64,000 bases of DNA from Candidatus Geocrenenecus dongiae (GTDB taxonomy: Archaea > Thermoproteota > Nitrososphaeria_A > Caldarchaeales > Wolframiiraptoraceae): NCBI GenBank assembly GCA_023267855.1, contig JALNLN010000005.1, positions 1 to 64,000 of the forward strand. Direction: 5' to 3'. The position numbers and the translations under genes are program-made. The notes under the pieces are model-generated. The model had not been told where the DNA came from and searched no databases. It was given only the letters and a program-made list of their open reading frames with translations. Positions 45,340 through 57,932 of this stretch are shown piece after piece; position 1 is the stretch's first letter; the number at the start of each line of letters is the position of its first letter.

Positions 45340-45966
45340 CTATTCTCTACTGATTTTCTTTCTCTTCAATATGTTTTCTACTCTCTTTACATCTACTGGA
45401 CTGGAAACTCTCATGAACATTAAGAGTTTTTCATCAAAGATCTTCAAACTATTACTTGATAGGTACAATATTCCACAAACCTTTTTTACGATTGAATCCA
45501 TATCGTCTTTAGGGTTTCTTAAGAAAACTTCTATGAATGGTTTGGTTTGATATGCTGCAATTAGGTACATTGATTCTCTCATCTGGTTTCTTGGAATTAC
45601 TGCTGGAAACTTTACAGAAGCTTCTATCAAGAAGCTTGTAAATTCTCTTGTAACTAGAGGTATATCGCAAGGTAAGACTAGAACACTACTACTTGAAGCT
45701 GTTGAGATAGCGAACTCTATCTTCTCCCTCGTAGAATGAGAAATATTCTCAGAAACTACCACCTTAGCCCAATGTTCTTCTGCAATCTCATTATATGCAT
45801 GAGCTTTCTTTTCATCATCAACAGCTATAAATATGTCTGAAACATCGTCAGGAACACCCTCCAAAACATATTCTATCATAGGTTTACCGGCAATAGGAAC
45901 TAAACCTCTTTCATAACCTTTAAACCCTTTCATATCTGCGAAAATAACTACGGCCGAATCCTTCAA
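45340..45966 (-). CDS. MobA-like nucleotidyltransferase
   Basis: 208 residues, Rossmann-like NTP transferase. LVPIAGKPMIEYVLEG and VLVLPCDIPLVTREF with the metal Asp match MobA/CofC-type enzymes, but the first nucleotide loop is altered (FADMKGFKGYERGL instead of LAGGxSxRMGxDK). Could attach a nucleotide to molybdopterin, F420 precursor or a phospho-sugar; unresolved. Confidence 0.7.
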   Translation of the reverse strand: MKDSAVVIFADMKGFKGYERGLVPIAGKPMIEYVLEGVPDDVSDIFIAVDDEKKAHAYNEIAEEHWAKVVVSENISHSTREKIEFAISTASSSSVLVLPCDIPLVTREFTSFLIEASVKFPAVIPRNQMRESMYLIAAYQTKPFIEVFLRNPKDDMDSIVKKVCGILYLSSNSLKIFDEKLLMFMRVSSPVDVKRVENILKRKKISRE

Positions 45967-46064
45967 CTTAACTCTAACTAACCATATTCAAAATGAAATT
46001 TAAATATTAAACTATGACTAATCGTATTCCATGAGTTTTAGATTCATGTTCTAGGGTTCCCGCT

Positions 46065-47036
46065 TTATGATGGTATGATTGCTGGGCATTGTTCAGTTAA
46101 GATTACCATGCCGAGTTTTTCGTGGAGTGTTATAGGTGGAGGCCACATTAAAAGCACTTCATAACTTATCTTCATTCCACTATTAGTAGCACTTCCACCA
46201 AATAATAATTCTAGTAAGCTCTTTGTTTTAGGTCTCACCCATTTTACAGGAGAATTCTGTGGAAGTCCAGCTAGTTCTCTAGCTTTATTAATAGCATCTT
46301 CCAGAGACCCGATGCTATCTACTAGACCAGCTTTCAATGCTTGTGTTCCAGTGTATGGTCGGGCGGACAAAACTTCATCCCAGTCTTTTATCTTCCCACC
46401 TCTATGTTCTCTCACCCTATTTACAAAAACTTCTGCAATATCTTCTATCATGGATTGAAGTATCTTTCTCTCTTCTTCATTCATCTTCCTCCATCCACTT
46501 CCAATATCTTTAAATTCTCCACTCTTGAAGACTTCAACTTCTATTCCTAATTTTTTAGCAAGTTCTTCAATACTCATTACTATTGAGATTGCTCCAATAG
46601 ATCCTGTGAGAGAGTGTGGAGAAGCTATAATCTCTCTTGAAGGTAGAGCTATGTAGTATCCTCCAGAAGCACCATACTCTGTGATATATGAGACTAATAT
46701 CTTCTTTCCGGCTACATTCTTAATAATATTGTAGATTTCTTCTGATGCAGATGCACTTCCTCCAGGACTATTGATGACCAAGACAACAGCTTTAGCATAA
46801 GGATCGTTTTCAACTTTCCCCAACAATTCTTCTACCTCTCTAGGTGTAATTGTCTCTCCAGATACTAGCGCTAGAGGAGATTCTGAATAAGCTATCGTAC
46901 CAGATAACTCAACAACAGCTACGTAATCTAATTTAACCTCGAAAGGTTTAGAAATAAATCCTATGAAGAGTATCGAGGTAGCTGAAACTCCTATAACTAA
47001 GCCTATTAATAACCAAACCCACCGAGAACTCTTCAT
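46065..47036 (-). CDS. Signal peptide peptidase SppA-type serine protease (S49)
   Basis: 323 residues with one N-terminal membrane helix (VWLLIGLVIGVSATSILFIG). VVLVINSPGGSASASEEIYN, TEYGASGGYYIALPSREIIASPHSLTGSIG (nucleophile Ser in GASGG) and ARPYTGTQALKAGLVDSIG define the S49 family; the catalytic Lys is expected near SGEFKDIGS. Degrades leftover signal peptides in the membrane. Confidence 0.92.
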   Translation of the reverse strand: MKSSRWVWLLIGLVIGVSATSILFIGFISKPFEVKLDYVAVVELSGTIAYSESPLALVSGETITPREVEELLGKVENDPYAKAVVLVINSPGGSASASEEIYNIIKNVAGKKILVSYITEYGASGGYYIALPSREIIASPHSLTGSIGAISIVMSIEELAKKLGIEVEVFKSGEFKDIGSGWRKMNEEERKILQSMIEDIAEVFVNRVREHRGGKIKDWDEVLSARPYTGTQALKAGLVDSIGSLEDAINKARELAGLPQNSPVKWVRPKTKSLLELLFGGSATNSGMKISYEVLLMWPPPITLHEKLGMVILTEQCPAIIPS

Positions 47037-47219
47037 CTAAACCTACACCACGATAAGTTTATCTAGAATCTCTGAGATAAGTATTTTCCTCAGGAAGAAG
47101 ATATGTAAAAAGAATCCCAAGTTATCCTCTACAGTATTTTCATCGTCTTAATTCTGTAACAATCTCTAAGTAGCGTTAATATACTATTATGAGAGAAAGT
47201 CGTCTCGGTGATCCATTAA

Positions 47220-47867
47220 GTGAAGTTTCCATTCGGATTAAAATCTGAGAAACAGAATCCGCAACCCCAGCCTAGACCACTCTCACTACTAATGAACAAT
47301 AGGCTTATGGAAGTTCTAACCCAGTTAAAGATTCAGTCTGAAAAGTTGAAGAGAACTTATCAGAGACTACTAGCTAGAGATAGATCTCTATTCGAAGCAT
47401 GTGTAAGAGCAGAACAAGAACTCGACCGGGATAGGGCCATAATCTATGCAAACGAGATTGCTCAGCTGAGAAAGATGAGTAGAACAGTACTTAAGAGTCA
47501 AATATCTTTAGAGAAAGTGATTCTGAGACTTGAAACAGTTCAAGAATTTGGAGATGTTATGAGAGCTTTAGCACCTGCAACAAAGATAATCAAACAAGTA
47601 CAGTACGAGCTTTCAGGACTAGTTCCAGAAGTATCAAATGCTCTAAGAACCATTGACGAAATGCTTGAGACAGTAATAATAGAAGCTGGAAATGTAACGG
47701 GAGCACAAGTATCAGTGATGATATCAGATAGTGAAGCACAGAAGATACTAGAAGAAGCTGCAGAAATAGCTGCTCAGAGAATGAATAGCCAATTCCCACA
47801 ACTACCAGAAACAATAAGAGACCTAACCGATCAAACAACAACAGAAGGAAAAACAAAAACACTCTAA
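47220..47867 (+). CDS. cdvB: ESCRT-III-like cell division protein (CdvB family)
   Basis: 215 residues from GTG. Snf7-like helical core: LTQLKIQSEKLKRTYQRLLARDRSLFEACVRA, IYANEIAQLRKMSRTVLKSQISLEKVILRLETV and VIIEAGNVTGAQVSVMIS. The end is acidic/Thr-rich (AEIAAQRMNSQF...LTDQTTTEG). It lacks an obvious C-terminal MIM2 or winged helix, so it resembles the short CdvB1/B2 paralogues. Builds membrane-constricting filaments; CdvA and CdvC are not nearby. Confidence 0.88.
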   Translation: MKFPFGLKSEKQNPQPQPRPLSLLMNNRLMEVLTQLKIQSEKLKRTYQRLLARDRSLFEACVRAEQELDRDRAIIYANEIAQLRKMSRTVLKSQISLEKVILRLETVQEFGDVMRALAPATKIIKQVQYELSGLVPEVSNALRTIDEMLETVIIEAGNVTGAQVSVMISDSEAQKILEEAAEIAAQRMNSQFPQLPETIRDLTDQTTTEGKTKTL

Positions 47868-48090
47868 ACAGAGAGCAAATCCACACAATTTAAACAAAGA
47901 TTGGAAAATACTTAACTATATAGCATACCATGAGTTACTCGGTTAAGAATACCTACAAAGCATTAAACTGAGAAACATGAATTACTGAATAACACTTCAA
48001 CTAGGAACTTCAGCCTACTTTTAATTTCCAAGTTCATTTTATTCATAAACAAAGTAAAGTTAATTTAGTGAAATAGTAATGTGTATTTAG

Positions 48091-48834
48091 ATGGACGTAG
48101 AATTTTTTTCTTCAAAGAATTCGAGAAGTAAGATTATTATTCCACCACCATTAATAGTTCCCTCTATACTCTCCGCAGACTTTAAGAAGCTTGGAGAAGC
48201 TGTGAGACAGGTTGAAGAAGCAGGTGCGGATATGATACATTTCGACATCATGGACGGTCATTTTGTGCCGAACATAAGTTTCGGACCAATGGTTGTAAAA
48301 GCATTGAGAGATGAATCTTCACTTCCATTTGTAGTACATTTAATGGTTGAAGATCCAGAGAGATTCATTGATCCTGTTGTAGATGCTGGAGCAGATATTA
48401 TCTTCTTTCACATAGAAGTCTCACCACATGCATGGAGAATTATAGATAGAATTAAATCTAGAAGTGTAAAAGTAGGAGTAGCCCTCAATCCTTCTACTCC
48501 TCTCACGACGCTAGATTATATTCTAGAAGAAGTAGATGGTGTATTGATTATGACGGTAAGCCCTGGCTTCGGAGGTCAAAAACTAATTGAGAGAATGTAT
48601 AAGAAGATAAATGATTTAAGAATAAAGCTCTCCAGCATGGAGATACCTCTCACCATAGCGGTAGATGGTGGTGTAGACTTTGAGAATGTCGGTCGATTGA
48701 TCAAGTCTGGAGCAAACATGCTCATAGCTGGAACAACAATCTTCAAACATACTAGTATACCTGAAGCAGTAAAGAAACTAAAAACGATAGCGCTTCAAGA
48801 ATATTCAAAACTACAGAAAATTGGAGAAGACTGA
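48091..48834 (+). CDS. rpe: Ribulose-phosphate 3-epimerase
   Basis: 247 residues. VPSILSADFKKLGEAVRQVEEAGADMIHFDIMDGHFVPNISFGP, MTVSPGFGGQKLI and IAVDGGVDFENV are the catalytic loops (His and Asp metal ligands). About 25 extra residues precede the family start (IIPPPLIVPSIL). Interconverts ribulose- and xylulose-5-phosphate, feeding the transketolase encoded at 55.9 kb. Confidence 0.94.
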   Translation: MDVEFFSSKNSRSKIIIPPPLIVPSILSADFKKLGEAVRQVEEAGADMIHFDIMDGHFVPNISFGPMVVKALRDESSLPFVVHLMVEDPERFIDPVVDAGADIIFFHIEVSPHAWRIIDRIKSRSVKVGVALNPSTPLTTLDYILEEVDGVLIMTVSPGFGGQKLIERMYKKINDLRIKLSSMEIPLTIAVDGGVDFENVGRLIKSGANMLIAGTTIFKHTSIPEAVKKLKTIALQEYSKLQKIGED

Positions 48835-48864
48835 GATGTAGTATAGAAAGATTAAACGATGAGT

Positions 48865-49758
48865 TTATCTTATTACTTCAAGTTTGTCGAGTATCCAATC
48901 ATATAAATCTACTCTAGGCTTCCAGCCTAACTCATGTAAGGCACGAGATATGTCTGCTACACTATACCTAACATCAACATTTCTAGGCTCTCTATGAACT
49001 ATCCCAACCCCGACCCTGCTATCTATAAACTCTGCTAAATCTCTTATAACAACAGGTTTACCAGAACCTATATTAAGAATTCTAGGATTCTTTGAAGAAG
49101 TATAGTAGGCTCGTATTATTCCTTCTACAACATCATCAACATAGATAAAATCTCTAACATACATTCCATCACCATAGACTGTGAGCGGTCTTCCAGAGTA
49201 CACAGCTTCTAGAAAATTCTTGATAACTCCACTTCTAGCATCTTCACCATACACGTTGAATAATCTTAGGATCGTTACTTCAATCTTATCTGAATACTTT
49301 AGACATTTCTTCTCAGCTTCAAGTTTCGTAACACCGTAGAAATTAGCTGGATTTACTGGATCATCTTCTCTCGCATATCTTTCTAGCTCACCATACACGG
49401 CCGCAGAGCTTGTAAATAACATCTTCATACCTTTTCTTGATGCAGCTTCCAGCACATTTACAGTACCATCTACATTTACACTCCAATAGAGATCTTTAAA
49501 GTGTTGAGATTCTTCAGCATCCGTCAATGCGGCTAAATGAAAAACGCCTTCACCTTGAAGATAACTTAAAACTTTCTCAAAACATCTAACATCAACAATC
49601 TTAACTTCAACTCGATTAAGATTCTTCAATCTTTCTAAAACTCTAGGAGAAGCTCTAGACAAATTATCTAACACGGTAACCCTAAAACCTTCTCCAATTA
49701 ATCTTTCAACAAGCCTACCACCAATAAAACCACACCCACCAGTAACAACAACATGCAA
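48865..49758 (-). CDS. NAD-dependent sugar-nucleotide epimerase (GalE-like SDR)
   Basis: About 297 residues from TTG 49758, which follows a GAGGCGG ribosome site. An ATG at 49812 would add 18 residues that do not fit the family. VVVTGGCGFIGGRLVERL is the NAD loop; SSAAVYGE and YGVTKLEAEK hold the Ser/Tyr-x3-Lys triad; GKPVVIRDLAEFI is near the end. Probably a UDP-glucose/galactose epimerase or related dehydratase for surface glycans. Lies just upstream of and divergent from the 23S gene. Confidence 0.88.
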   Translation of the reverse strand: MHVVVTGGCGFIGGRLVERLIGEGFRVTVLDNLSRASPRVLERLKNLNRVEVKIVDVRCFEKVLSYLQGEGVFHLAALTDAEESQHFKDLYWSVNVDGTVNVLEAASRKGMKMLFTSSAAVYGELERYAREDDPVNPANFYGVTKLEAEKKCLKYSDKIEVTILRLFNVYGEDARSGVIKNFLEAVYSGRPLTVYGDGMYVRDFIYVDDVVEGIIRAYYTSSKNPRILNIGSGKPVVIRDLAEFIDSRVGVGIVHREPRNVDVRYSVADISRALHELGWKPRVDLYDWILDKLEVIR

Positions 49759-49844
49759 CCAAACCGCCTCTCTACAAAAACCATAAACCATGAATATAAC
49801 GATAAAAAACACATAGAATCATCTTTAATAGAAACTATAGAAAA

Positions 49845-49855
49845 CATTTATATCC
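49845..49855 (+). promoter_or_regulatory. BRE/TATA promoter of 23S rRNA
   Basis: GAAAACATTTATATCC holds a purine BRE and the TATA-like TTTATATC. Expected start is near 49875-49880, about 125 nt before mature 23S. No other promoter-like element is between the epimerase gene and the rRNA. Confidence 0.5.
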
Positions 49856-49900
49856 AGCCCAAAACATAATAAACTTGGCATTAATAGCAATATAGATGAA

Positions 49901-49929
49901 AGCCTCCAACAAGAAGAAGATTGGAGGCT
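49901..49929 (+). other. Hairpin in 23S leader
   Basis: Perfect 9-bp stem AGCCTCCAA (49901-49909) with TTGGAGGCT (49921-49929) around an 11-nt A/G-rich loop, in the transcribed leader before the processing stem. Possibly a processing or antitermination element. Confidence 0.5.
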
Positions 49930-49955
49930 GGATGCTGATGGGCGGAAGCTCACAT

Positions 49956-49999
49956 GAAGCATCTACAGGAATAGAAGATACCGCAAACCAGATAGTAAG
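49956..49999 (+). other. 5' half of pre-23S processing stem
   Basis: Bases 49956-49981 pair perfectly (26 bp) with 53110-53135. Then CGC (49982-49984), bulge AAA (49985-49987), and 12 bp at 49988-49999 paired with 53092-53103. The opposite strand has GCG then bulge AAA. The facing 3-nt bulges around a short helix are a bulge-helix-bulge-like cut site for splicing endonuclease. Confidence 0.85.
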
Positions 50000-50000
50000 A

Positions 50001-53091
<3,091 letters not shown>

Positions 53092-53135
53092 CTTACTATC
53101 TGGGCGAAAGTATCTTCTATTCCTGTAGATGCTTC
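53092..53135 (+). other. 3' half of pre-23S processing stem
   Basis: 12-bp inner helix (53092-53103), GCG (53104-53106), bulge AAA (53107-53109), then 26 bp (53110-53135), complementary to 49956-49999. Cutting in both bulges would release a pre-23S suited to circularisation, as known for archaeal pre-rRNA. Confidence 0.85.
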
Positions 53136-53224
53136 TCATATACTTCTTACCTACATTATCTCTTTGAAATGAAATCAGAGTAGGTAGAAATGTAGAAATA
53201 GCTTGATTCTTCTATTCTTATTTT

Positions 53225-54145
53225 GTGGAGGCTGTTGTTGCTGAAGATCTGAGTAAGATTTATGGAAATGGTGTTAAAGCTCTCAGCAATGTTTTTCTTA
53301 AGGTTAGGTCTGGAGTTATCTTTAGTTTACTTGGAAGGAATGGTGCGGGGAAAACTACTTTCCTCAGAATTATGGCTACCCAGCTTATGCCTACTAGTGG
53401 TAGAGGCTATGTACTAGGATACGATGTTGTTTCTGAAGCAGAGAAGGTTAGAGAACTCATCGCTATAATCCCCCAGGAAGCTAGACCGATGTATCTACTC
53501 ACAGTTAAAGAACACATAAAGTACTTCTTGATGATGAGAGGTTTCCCAAAATGGGAAGCTTCTAGAAAGACTATAGAAATAATCCAAGAACTAGGATTAG
53601 AAGAATATCAAGATACTTTGTGTATGAAGTTGTCTGGAGGGTTGAAGAGGAAAGTCTTAGTAGCTATGGCTATGGCTACTGAAGCTGAAGTATTATTCTT
53701 AGATGAACCGACGACAGGTCTAGACCCTGTATCGAGGAGACAAGTATGGGATATTATAAGAAAAGCATCGAAGAAAGGTCAAACAGTATTCTTGACAACA
53801 CACTACATGGATGAAGCAGAAAAAATCTCAGATGAAGTAGCATTAATCAATCTAGGAAAACTAATAATTTCTGGAACTATAGAGTATTTGAGAGAAAGCT
53901 TACCATACAAGATGAGAGTAGAGATCCCTCTAGAAAACATGCGGAATGAAGATGTTTTCAAGAATTACGGTAAAACAGTGAAAGTTGGAAATAAGCTTTG
54001 GATATACGTTGAAGATGATGAAAAATCTAGGGAACTGTATAACTATTGTCTCTCAAAGAACATACCCGTATTCTTCTCAAAAATAAGTTTAGAAGATGTC
54101 TTCATAGAAATGGTGAAGAGAAATGAAGCTTGTGAAGCAACTTAG
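53225..54145 (+). CDS. ABC transporter ATP-binding protein
   Basis: 306 residues from GTG. Walker A LLGRNGAGKTTFLRI, signature KLSGGLKRKVLVA, Walker B VLFLDEPTTGLDPVS and switch His in VFLTTHYMDEAEK. Belongs to the ABC-2/DrrA-like exporter ATPases. Overlaps the permease gene by 23 nt. Confidence 0.93.
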   Translation: MEAVVAEDLSKIYGNGVKALSNVFLKVRSGVIFSLLGRNGAGKTTFLRIMATQLMPTSGRGYVLGYDVVSEAEKVRELIAIIPQEARPMYLLTVKEHIKYFLMMRGFPKWEASRKTIEIIQELGLEEYQDTLCMKLSGGLKRKVLVAMAMATEAEVLFLDEPTTGLDPVSRRQVWDIIRKASKKGQTVFLTTHYMDEAEKISDEVALINLGKLIISGTIEYLRESLPYKMRVEIPLENMRNEDVFKNYGKTVKVGNKLWIYVEDDEKSRELYNYCLSKNIPVFFSKISLEDVFIEMVKRNEACEAT

Positions 54146-54869
54146 AGCCATAGAAGCTCTTGTAATGATGAACGGTTTTAAACCTATAGTACGGAGCCCG
54201 CTCTGGCTAATTGTACAATTATCATTTCCCTTAACATTAGTATTCTTTATCTCACTGTATGCTTCAGGAGAAGCTGTATCAGAAGCACTTGTAGGAGCTT
54301 TAATCTCCATGATAGTTATGAGTGGGCTCGCTCTTCAAGGAGATGTAGTTTGGCTAAGAGTGGAGTTGAAGTTTCAGGACATGGTTGTAGCCTCCTCAGT
54401 TTCACCTGTATCCTACATGCTTGGACTAGCACTCTCAGAACTAGCATACAGTTCTCCAGCAATAGTTTTCTTAATAGTGTTAATAACTCTAAGAGGATTA
54501 ATTAGATTAGAGAGTATTCCGATGTTGTTTTTCTCATTATTCTTATGCTGGGTTTTAGCAGTTTCTCTCGGCTTCTATCTATCAATACGTATAACAGATA
54601 TGAGGCACGTATGGGCGTTGAATAGCCTGCTCTCAGTATTGATAAGCATGCTTCCACCAGTCTACTACCCAATATGGATTCTACCAGAATGGCTTCAGAA
54701 GATAGCGTACGCAATTCCAACAACACATGTAGCACTACTAGTAAAAGAAGCAGTAGAGATAACTAAACTTACAACTGTGGAGAGAACATTTAACATACTA
54801 ACACTCCTGGCCTGGACAACAGTGCTATTAACAATAGTTGTGAGAAAATCTACGTGGAGAGAGAAATAA
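54123..54869 (+). CDS. ABC-2 type transporter permease
   Basis: 248 residues with about six membrane helices (for example LIVQLSFPLTLVFFISLYA and FFSLFLCWVLAVSLGFYLSI). SMLPPVYYPIWILPEWLQKIAYAIPTTH is the usual ABC-2 C-terminal region. Exports an unknown lipid, drug or peptide with the preceding ATPase. Confidence 0.88.
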   Translation: MKLVKQLRAIEALVMMNGFKPIVRSPLWLIVQLSFPLTLVFFISLYASGEAVSEALVGALISMIVMSGLALQGDVVWLRVELKFQDMVVASSVSPVSYMLGLALSELAYSSPAIVFLIVLITLRGLIRLESIPMLFFSLFLCWVLAVSLGFYLSIRITDMRHVWALNSLLSVLISMLPPVYYPIWILPEWLQKIAYAIPTTHVALLVKEAVEITKLTTVERTFNILTLLAWTTVLLTIVVRKSTWREK

Positions 54870-54923
54870 AGAGCAAACACCTACTACCAAGATATTGGAA
54901 GCCACACTCTTCTTAAGGATTTA

Positions 54924-54943
54924 TGATGTGAGAAGACACATCA
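54924..54943. terminator. Possible bidirectional terminator hairpin
   Basis: Stem TGATGTG/CACATCA with a 6-nt AGAAGA loop lies between two convergent genes. Archaeal terminators do not need hairpins, so this is a weak call. Confidence 0.3.
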
Positions 54944-55015
54944 GTCTACCAGACCTACTTCGACAATTATTCTTGAGACATGTAAGTATGGTAGAAGACT
55001 TACAGTAAATAGATT

Positions 55016-55768
55016 TTATGGCTTCTTCTGACCATATCTCAACTCCTTAAATTTTTGAAGATATCTTATTTCTTCTTCTGTGAATTCTTCAGGTTGACCA
55101 AGTATTAAGGCGAAGACTGTTGAGGTTGCAATATCTTCTACCAGTATCGCGTTGTCTAAAGCTTCTTCAGCCGTCTCTCCATAAACAATCACACCATGTT
55201 TTGGCAGTAATGCTGCTCTACTAATCTTTAATGCTTCTACTATGCTTTCTAGTTCTTCTATATTTGTTGTTCCAGGATAGGAATACTTTTTTACTATAGG
55301 TATCTTTCCGCCGAAGTTGAATACTTGTTCGGGAGTTACGCAGGGAATTTCTCTTCCAAGTATTGAGAAAACAGTTGCCATAGGTGAGTGTGTATGAACA
55401 ACACAGTTTGCTTCTTTAATGTTCTTGTGTATAAAGACGTGCATAGGTGTTTCAGTAGAAGGTTTCAAGTTTCCGGAGACAACTCTTCCTCCAAGATCAA
55501 CTATTACGAGGTTTTCTTTTACAATCTTTCCTTTCTTAAAACCAGTTGGAGTTATAACAACATATTCCGTACCTGGAATACGTTCACTAACTACTCCGAA
55601 AGTACCTTTAACAAGTCTTTCTTCAAAAAGAGTCTTAGAAATATACACGACATCCTCCATGATTTTATCTAACAAGACTCTATCAACGTTCAGCAAACTC
55701 GCACCAATATTTTCTGGAAACATTATCATATTTAAACTGTCATGAACACTGTCTCTTATTAAAATCAC
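55016..55768 (-). CDS. Class II aldolase/adducin-family protein (FucA/AraD-like)
   Basis: 250 residues. Zinc ligands are visible in CVVHTHSPMATVFS and LLPKHGVIVYGETAEEAL, with the Gly/Ser loop GTFGVVSERIPGTEYVVITPTG that holds the substrate phosphate. Family enzymes cleave L-fuculose-, L-rhamnulose- or ribulose-type phosphates. Divergent from transketolase. Specific substrate not determined. Confidence 0.85.
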   Translation of the reverse strand: MILIRDSVHDSLNMIMFPENIGASLLNVDRVLLDKIMEDVVYISKTLFEERLVKGTFGVVSERIPGTEYVVITPTGFKKGKIVKENLVIVDLGGRVVSGNLKPSTETPMHVFIHKNIKEANCVVHTHSPMATVFSILGREIPCVTPEQVFNFGGKIPIVKKYSYPGTTNIEELESIVEALKISRAALLPKHGVIVYGETAEEALDNAILVEDIATSTVFALILGQPEEFTEEEIRYLQKFKELRYGQKKP

Positions 55769-55852
55769 TGTATTTTCTCGGTAACTATTCTCAGCACTCT
55801 ATATCATTTAGTTTAAAATACTGGTTTACGAAGTTGTAGGAGAAGATGCGTC

Positions 55853-57859
55853 ATGGATGGAAGAGATGAACTTATCATAAATACGATAAGATTTCTTAGT
55901 CTCGATCAGATCGAGGCTGCGAAGTCTGGTCATCCTGGCATGCCTCTAGGTGCATCTCACATAGCCTATCTAATATTCGATAGATTCTTAAAATTCAATC
56001 CAAAGAATCCGAGATGGATAGACCGTGATAGATTCGTACTTTCGGCAGGTCATGCAAGTGCTATGCTTTATGCTCTCCTCTTTGTGAACGGCTACGATAT
56101 AACTATAGATGATTTAAAGAAGTTTAGACAGTTAGATAGCATAACTCCAGGTCATCCCGAATATGGCTTAACTCCTGGAGTAGAAGTTACGTCTGGTCCA
56201 CTCGGTCAAGGGTTTGGGAATAGTGTTGGTATGGCTATAGCTGAAAAATATCTTTCAAGCTACTTCAATAGAGATGGGCTCAACATAATAGACCACTACA
56301 CGTATGTGTTGGCGAGTGACGGAGACTTAATGGAAGGTATCTCAACAGAGAGCGCAGCTCTAGCAGGACATTTCAAACTTCATAAACTCATAGTTATCTG
56401 GGATAACAATAAAGTTACGATAGATGGTCCTACACTTCTATCATGGTCTGAGAATGTTTTAGAGAGATTCGATGCTCTCGGCTGGTATGTGCAGGACATT
56501 GAGGATGGTTATGATTTATCTAAGATAGAAAATGCTGTTAAGAGAGCTAAAGAACAGAAGAAGAGACCATCATTCATAGCTATTAGAACCCATTTAGCAT
56601 ATGGGAGTAGACTACAAGATGATAGTCGAGCACATGGTGCACCACTTGGAAAAGAGATTGTAGAAGAAATGAAGAAGAAATTTAATTGGTCTCTAGAAAT
56701 CTTCTATGTTCCAGAAGAAGTATTGAAATATAGAGAAGAGAAGATAGTTGAAGGAAGAAAGAAGGAAGAAGAATGGTTGAAAACATTCTCAAAGTATAGA
56801 GAGCATTATCCAGAACTTGCAGAATTATTGTTGAAATGTTTTAATCGTGAGTGGGGTGATGAGTACAAGAAGCATCTACCAGTTTTCAGTGAAGCTATGG
56901 CCACACGGGCAGCGAGCGGTAAAGTCCTAAACGCTATAGCTAAATATCTTCCAACAATGATAGGGGGTTCAGCAGATCTCTCAGAATCAACGAATACTTA
57001 TCTACATGGTATGGGAGACTTTCTTGCGGAGAACCCTCTGGGAAGAAATATTCACTACGGTGTAAGAGAACATGCGATGGGCGCTATAATGAACGGTATG
57101 GCTTATCATGGAGGTGTACTGCCCTATGGGGGAACATTCCTAGTTTTCTCAGATTACATGAGACCGGCGATAAGATTAGCGGCCATGTCAGGTCTACAAG
57201 TAGTCTACGTTTTCAGCCATGATTCTCTATGGATTGGAGAAGATGGTCCAACACATCAACCTGTTGAGCAACTATCTTCTCTCCGCCTCATACCAAACCT
57301 CTGGGTTATACGTCCATGCGATCCTAACGAAGTATCAGTTGCGTGGGAGATAGCTATAGAGAGGAAAGATGGTCCAACGGCAATAATATTAACGAGACAG
57401 AAAGTCCCCGTACTAGATAGGAGCAAGTACCCTCCTGCAGAGAATATTAAACGTGGTGCATATGTGCTTGCAGATACAGAGGGTGATCCAGACATATTGA
57501 TAATCGCTTCTGGATCAGAAGTACATCTCGCATTAGAAGTAAGATCACTCTTAGAGAAGATGGGTGTAAAGATACGTGTAGTCAATATGGCCTCATTCGA
57601 AATCTTCGAACTACAGGATGAAGAGTATAGAAGGAAGGTTATTCCGAAAAATGTTAGGAAAGTAGCTATAGAAGCAGGTCGAGGTCTATGCTGGTATAAG
57701 TATGTTGGAGAAGATGGTTTAGTCATAAGTATAGAGAGATTCGGTAAATCAGCACCCTACCAAGATTTAATGAAAGATTTTGGATTCACAGCAGAAAAGA
57801 TAATTGAAAAAATATCTGAACACTATAACCTCCAATTAAGAGGAAAAAATATTTCTTAG
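55853..57859 (+). CDS. tkt: Transketolase (full length)
   Basis: 668 residues in one chain, whereas many archaea carry two half-genes. TPP loop SDGDLMEGISTESAALAGHFKLHKLIVIWDNN; AKSGHPGMPLGASHIAY (active-site His); GVREHAMGAIMNGMAYHGG; and FSHDSLWIGEDGPTHQPVEQL in the pyrimidine domain. Transfers two-carbon units; with Rpe and transaldolase in this window it supports ribose synthesis from hexose and triose phosphates. Confidence 0.95.
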   Translation: MDGRDELIINTIRFLSLDQIEAAKSGHPGMPLGASHIAYLIFDRFLKFNPKNPRWIDRDRFVLSAGHASAMLYALLFVNGYDITIDDLKKFRQLDSITPGHPEYGLTPGVEVTSGPLGQGFGNSVGMAIAEKYLSSYFNRDGLNIIDHYTYVLASDGDLMEGISTESAALAGHFKLHKLIVIWDNNKVTIDGPTLLSWSENVLERFDALGWYVQDIEDGYDLSKIENAVKRAKEQKKRPSFIAIRTHLAYGSRLQDDSRAHGAPLGKEIVEEMKKKFNWSLEIFYVPEEVLKYREEKIVEGRKKEEEWLKTFSKYREHYPELAELLLKCFNREWGDEYKKHLPVFSEAMATRAASGKVLNAIAKYLPTMIGGSADLSESTNTYLHGMGDFLAENPLGRNIHYGVREHAMGAIMNGMAYHGGVLPYGGTFLVFSDYMRPAIRLAAMSGLQVVYVFSHDSLWIGEDGPTHQPVEQLSSLRLIPNLWVIRPCDPNEVSVAWEIAIERKDGPTAIILTRQKVPVLDRSKYPPAENIKRGAYVLADTEGDPDILIIASGSEVHLALEVRSLLEKMGVKIRVVNMASFEIFELQDEEYRRKVIPKNVRKVAIEAGRGLCWYKYVGEDGLVISIERFGKSAPYQDLMKDFGFTAEKIIEKISEHYNLQLRGKNIS

Positions 57860-57932
57860 TCTGCAAAAACATTTAAAACAGACACGTGAAAGTTTATCTT
57901 TAATAGTTTATCTTTCTTTGTAGACTAAGAGT

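Noticed and set aside
48865..49812. ATG at 49812 as start of the GalE-like gene
   Set aside because: The first 18 residues precede the NAD-binding strand in a way not seen in the family; TTG at 49758 has a good ribosome site.
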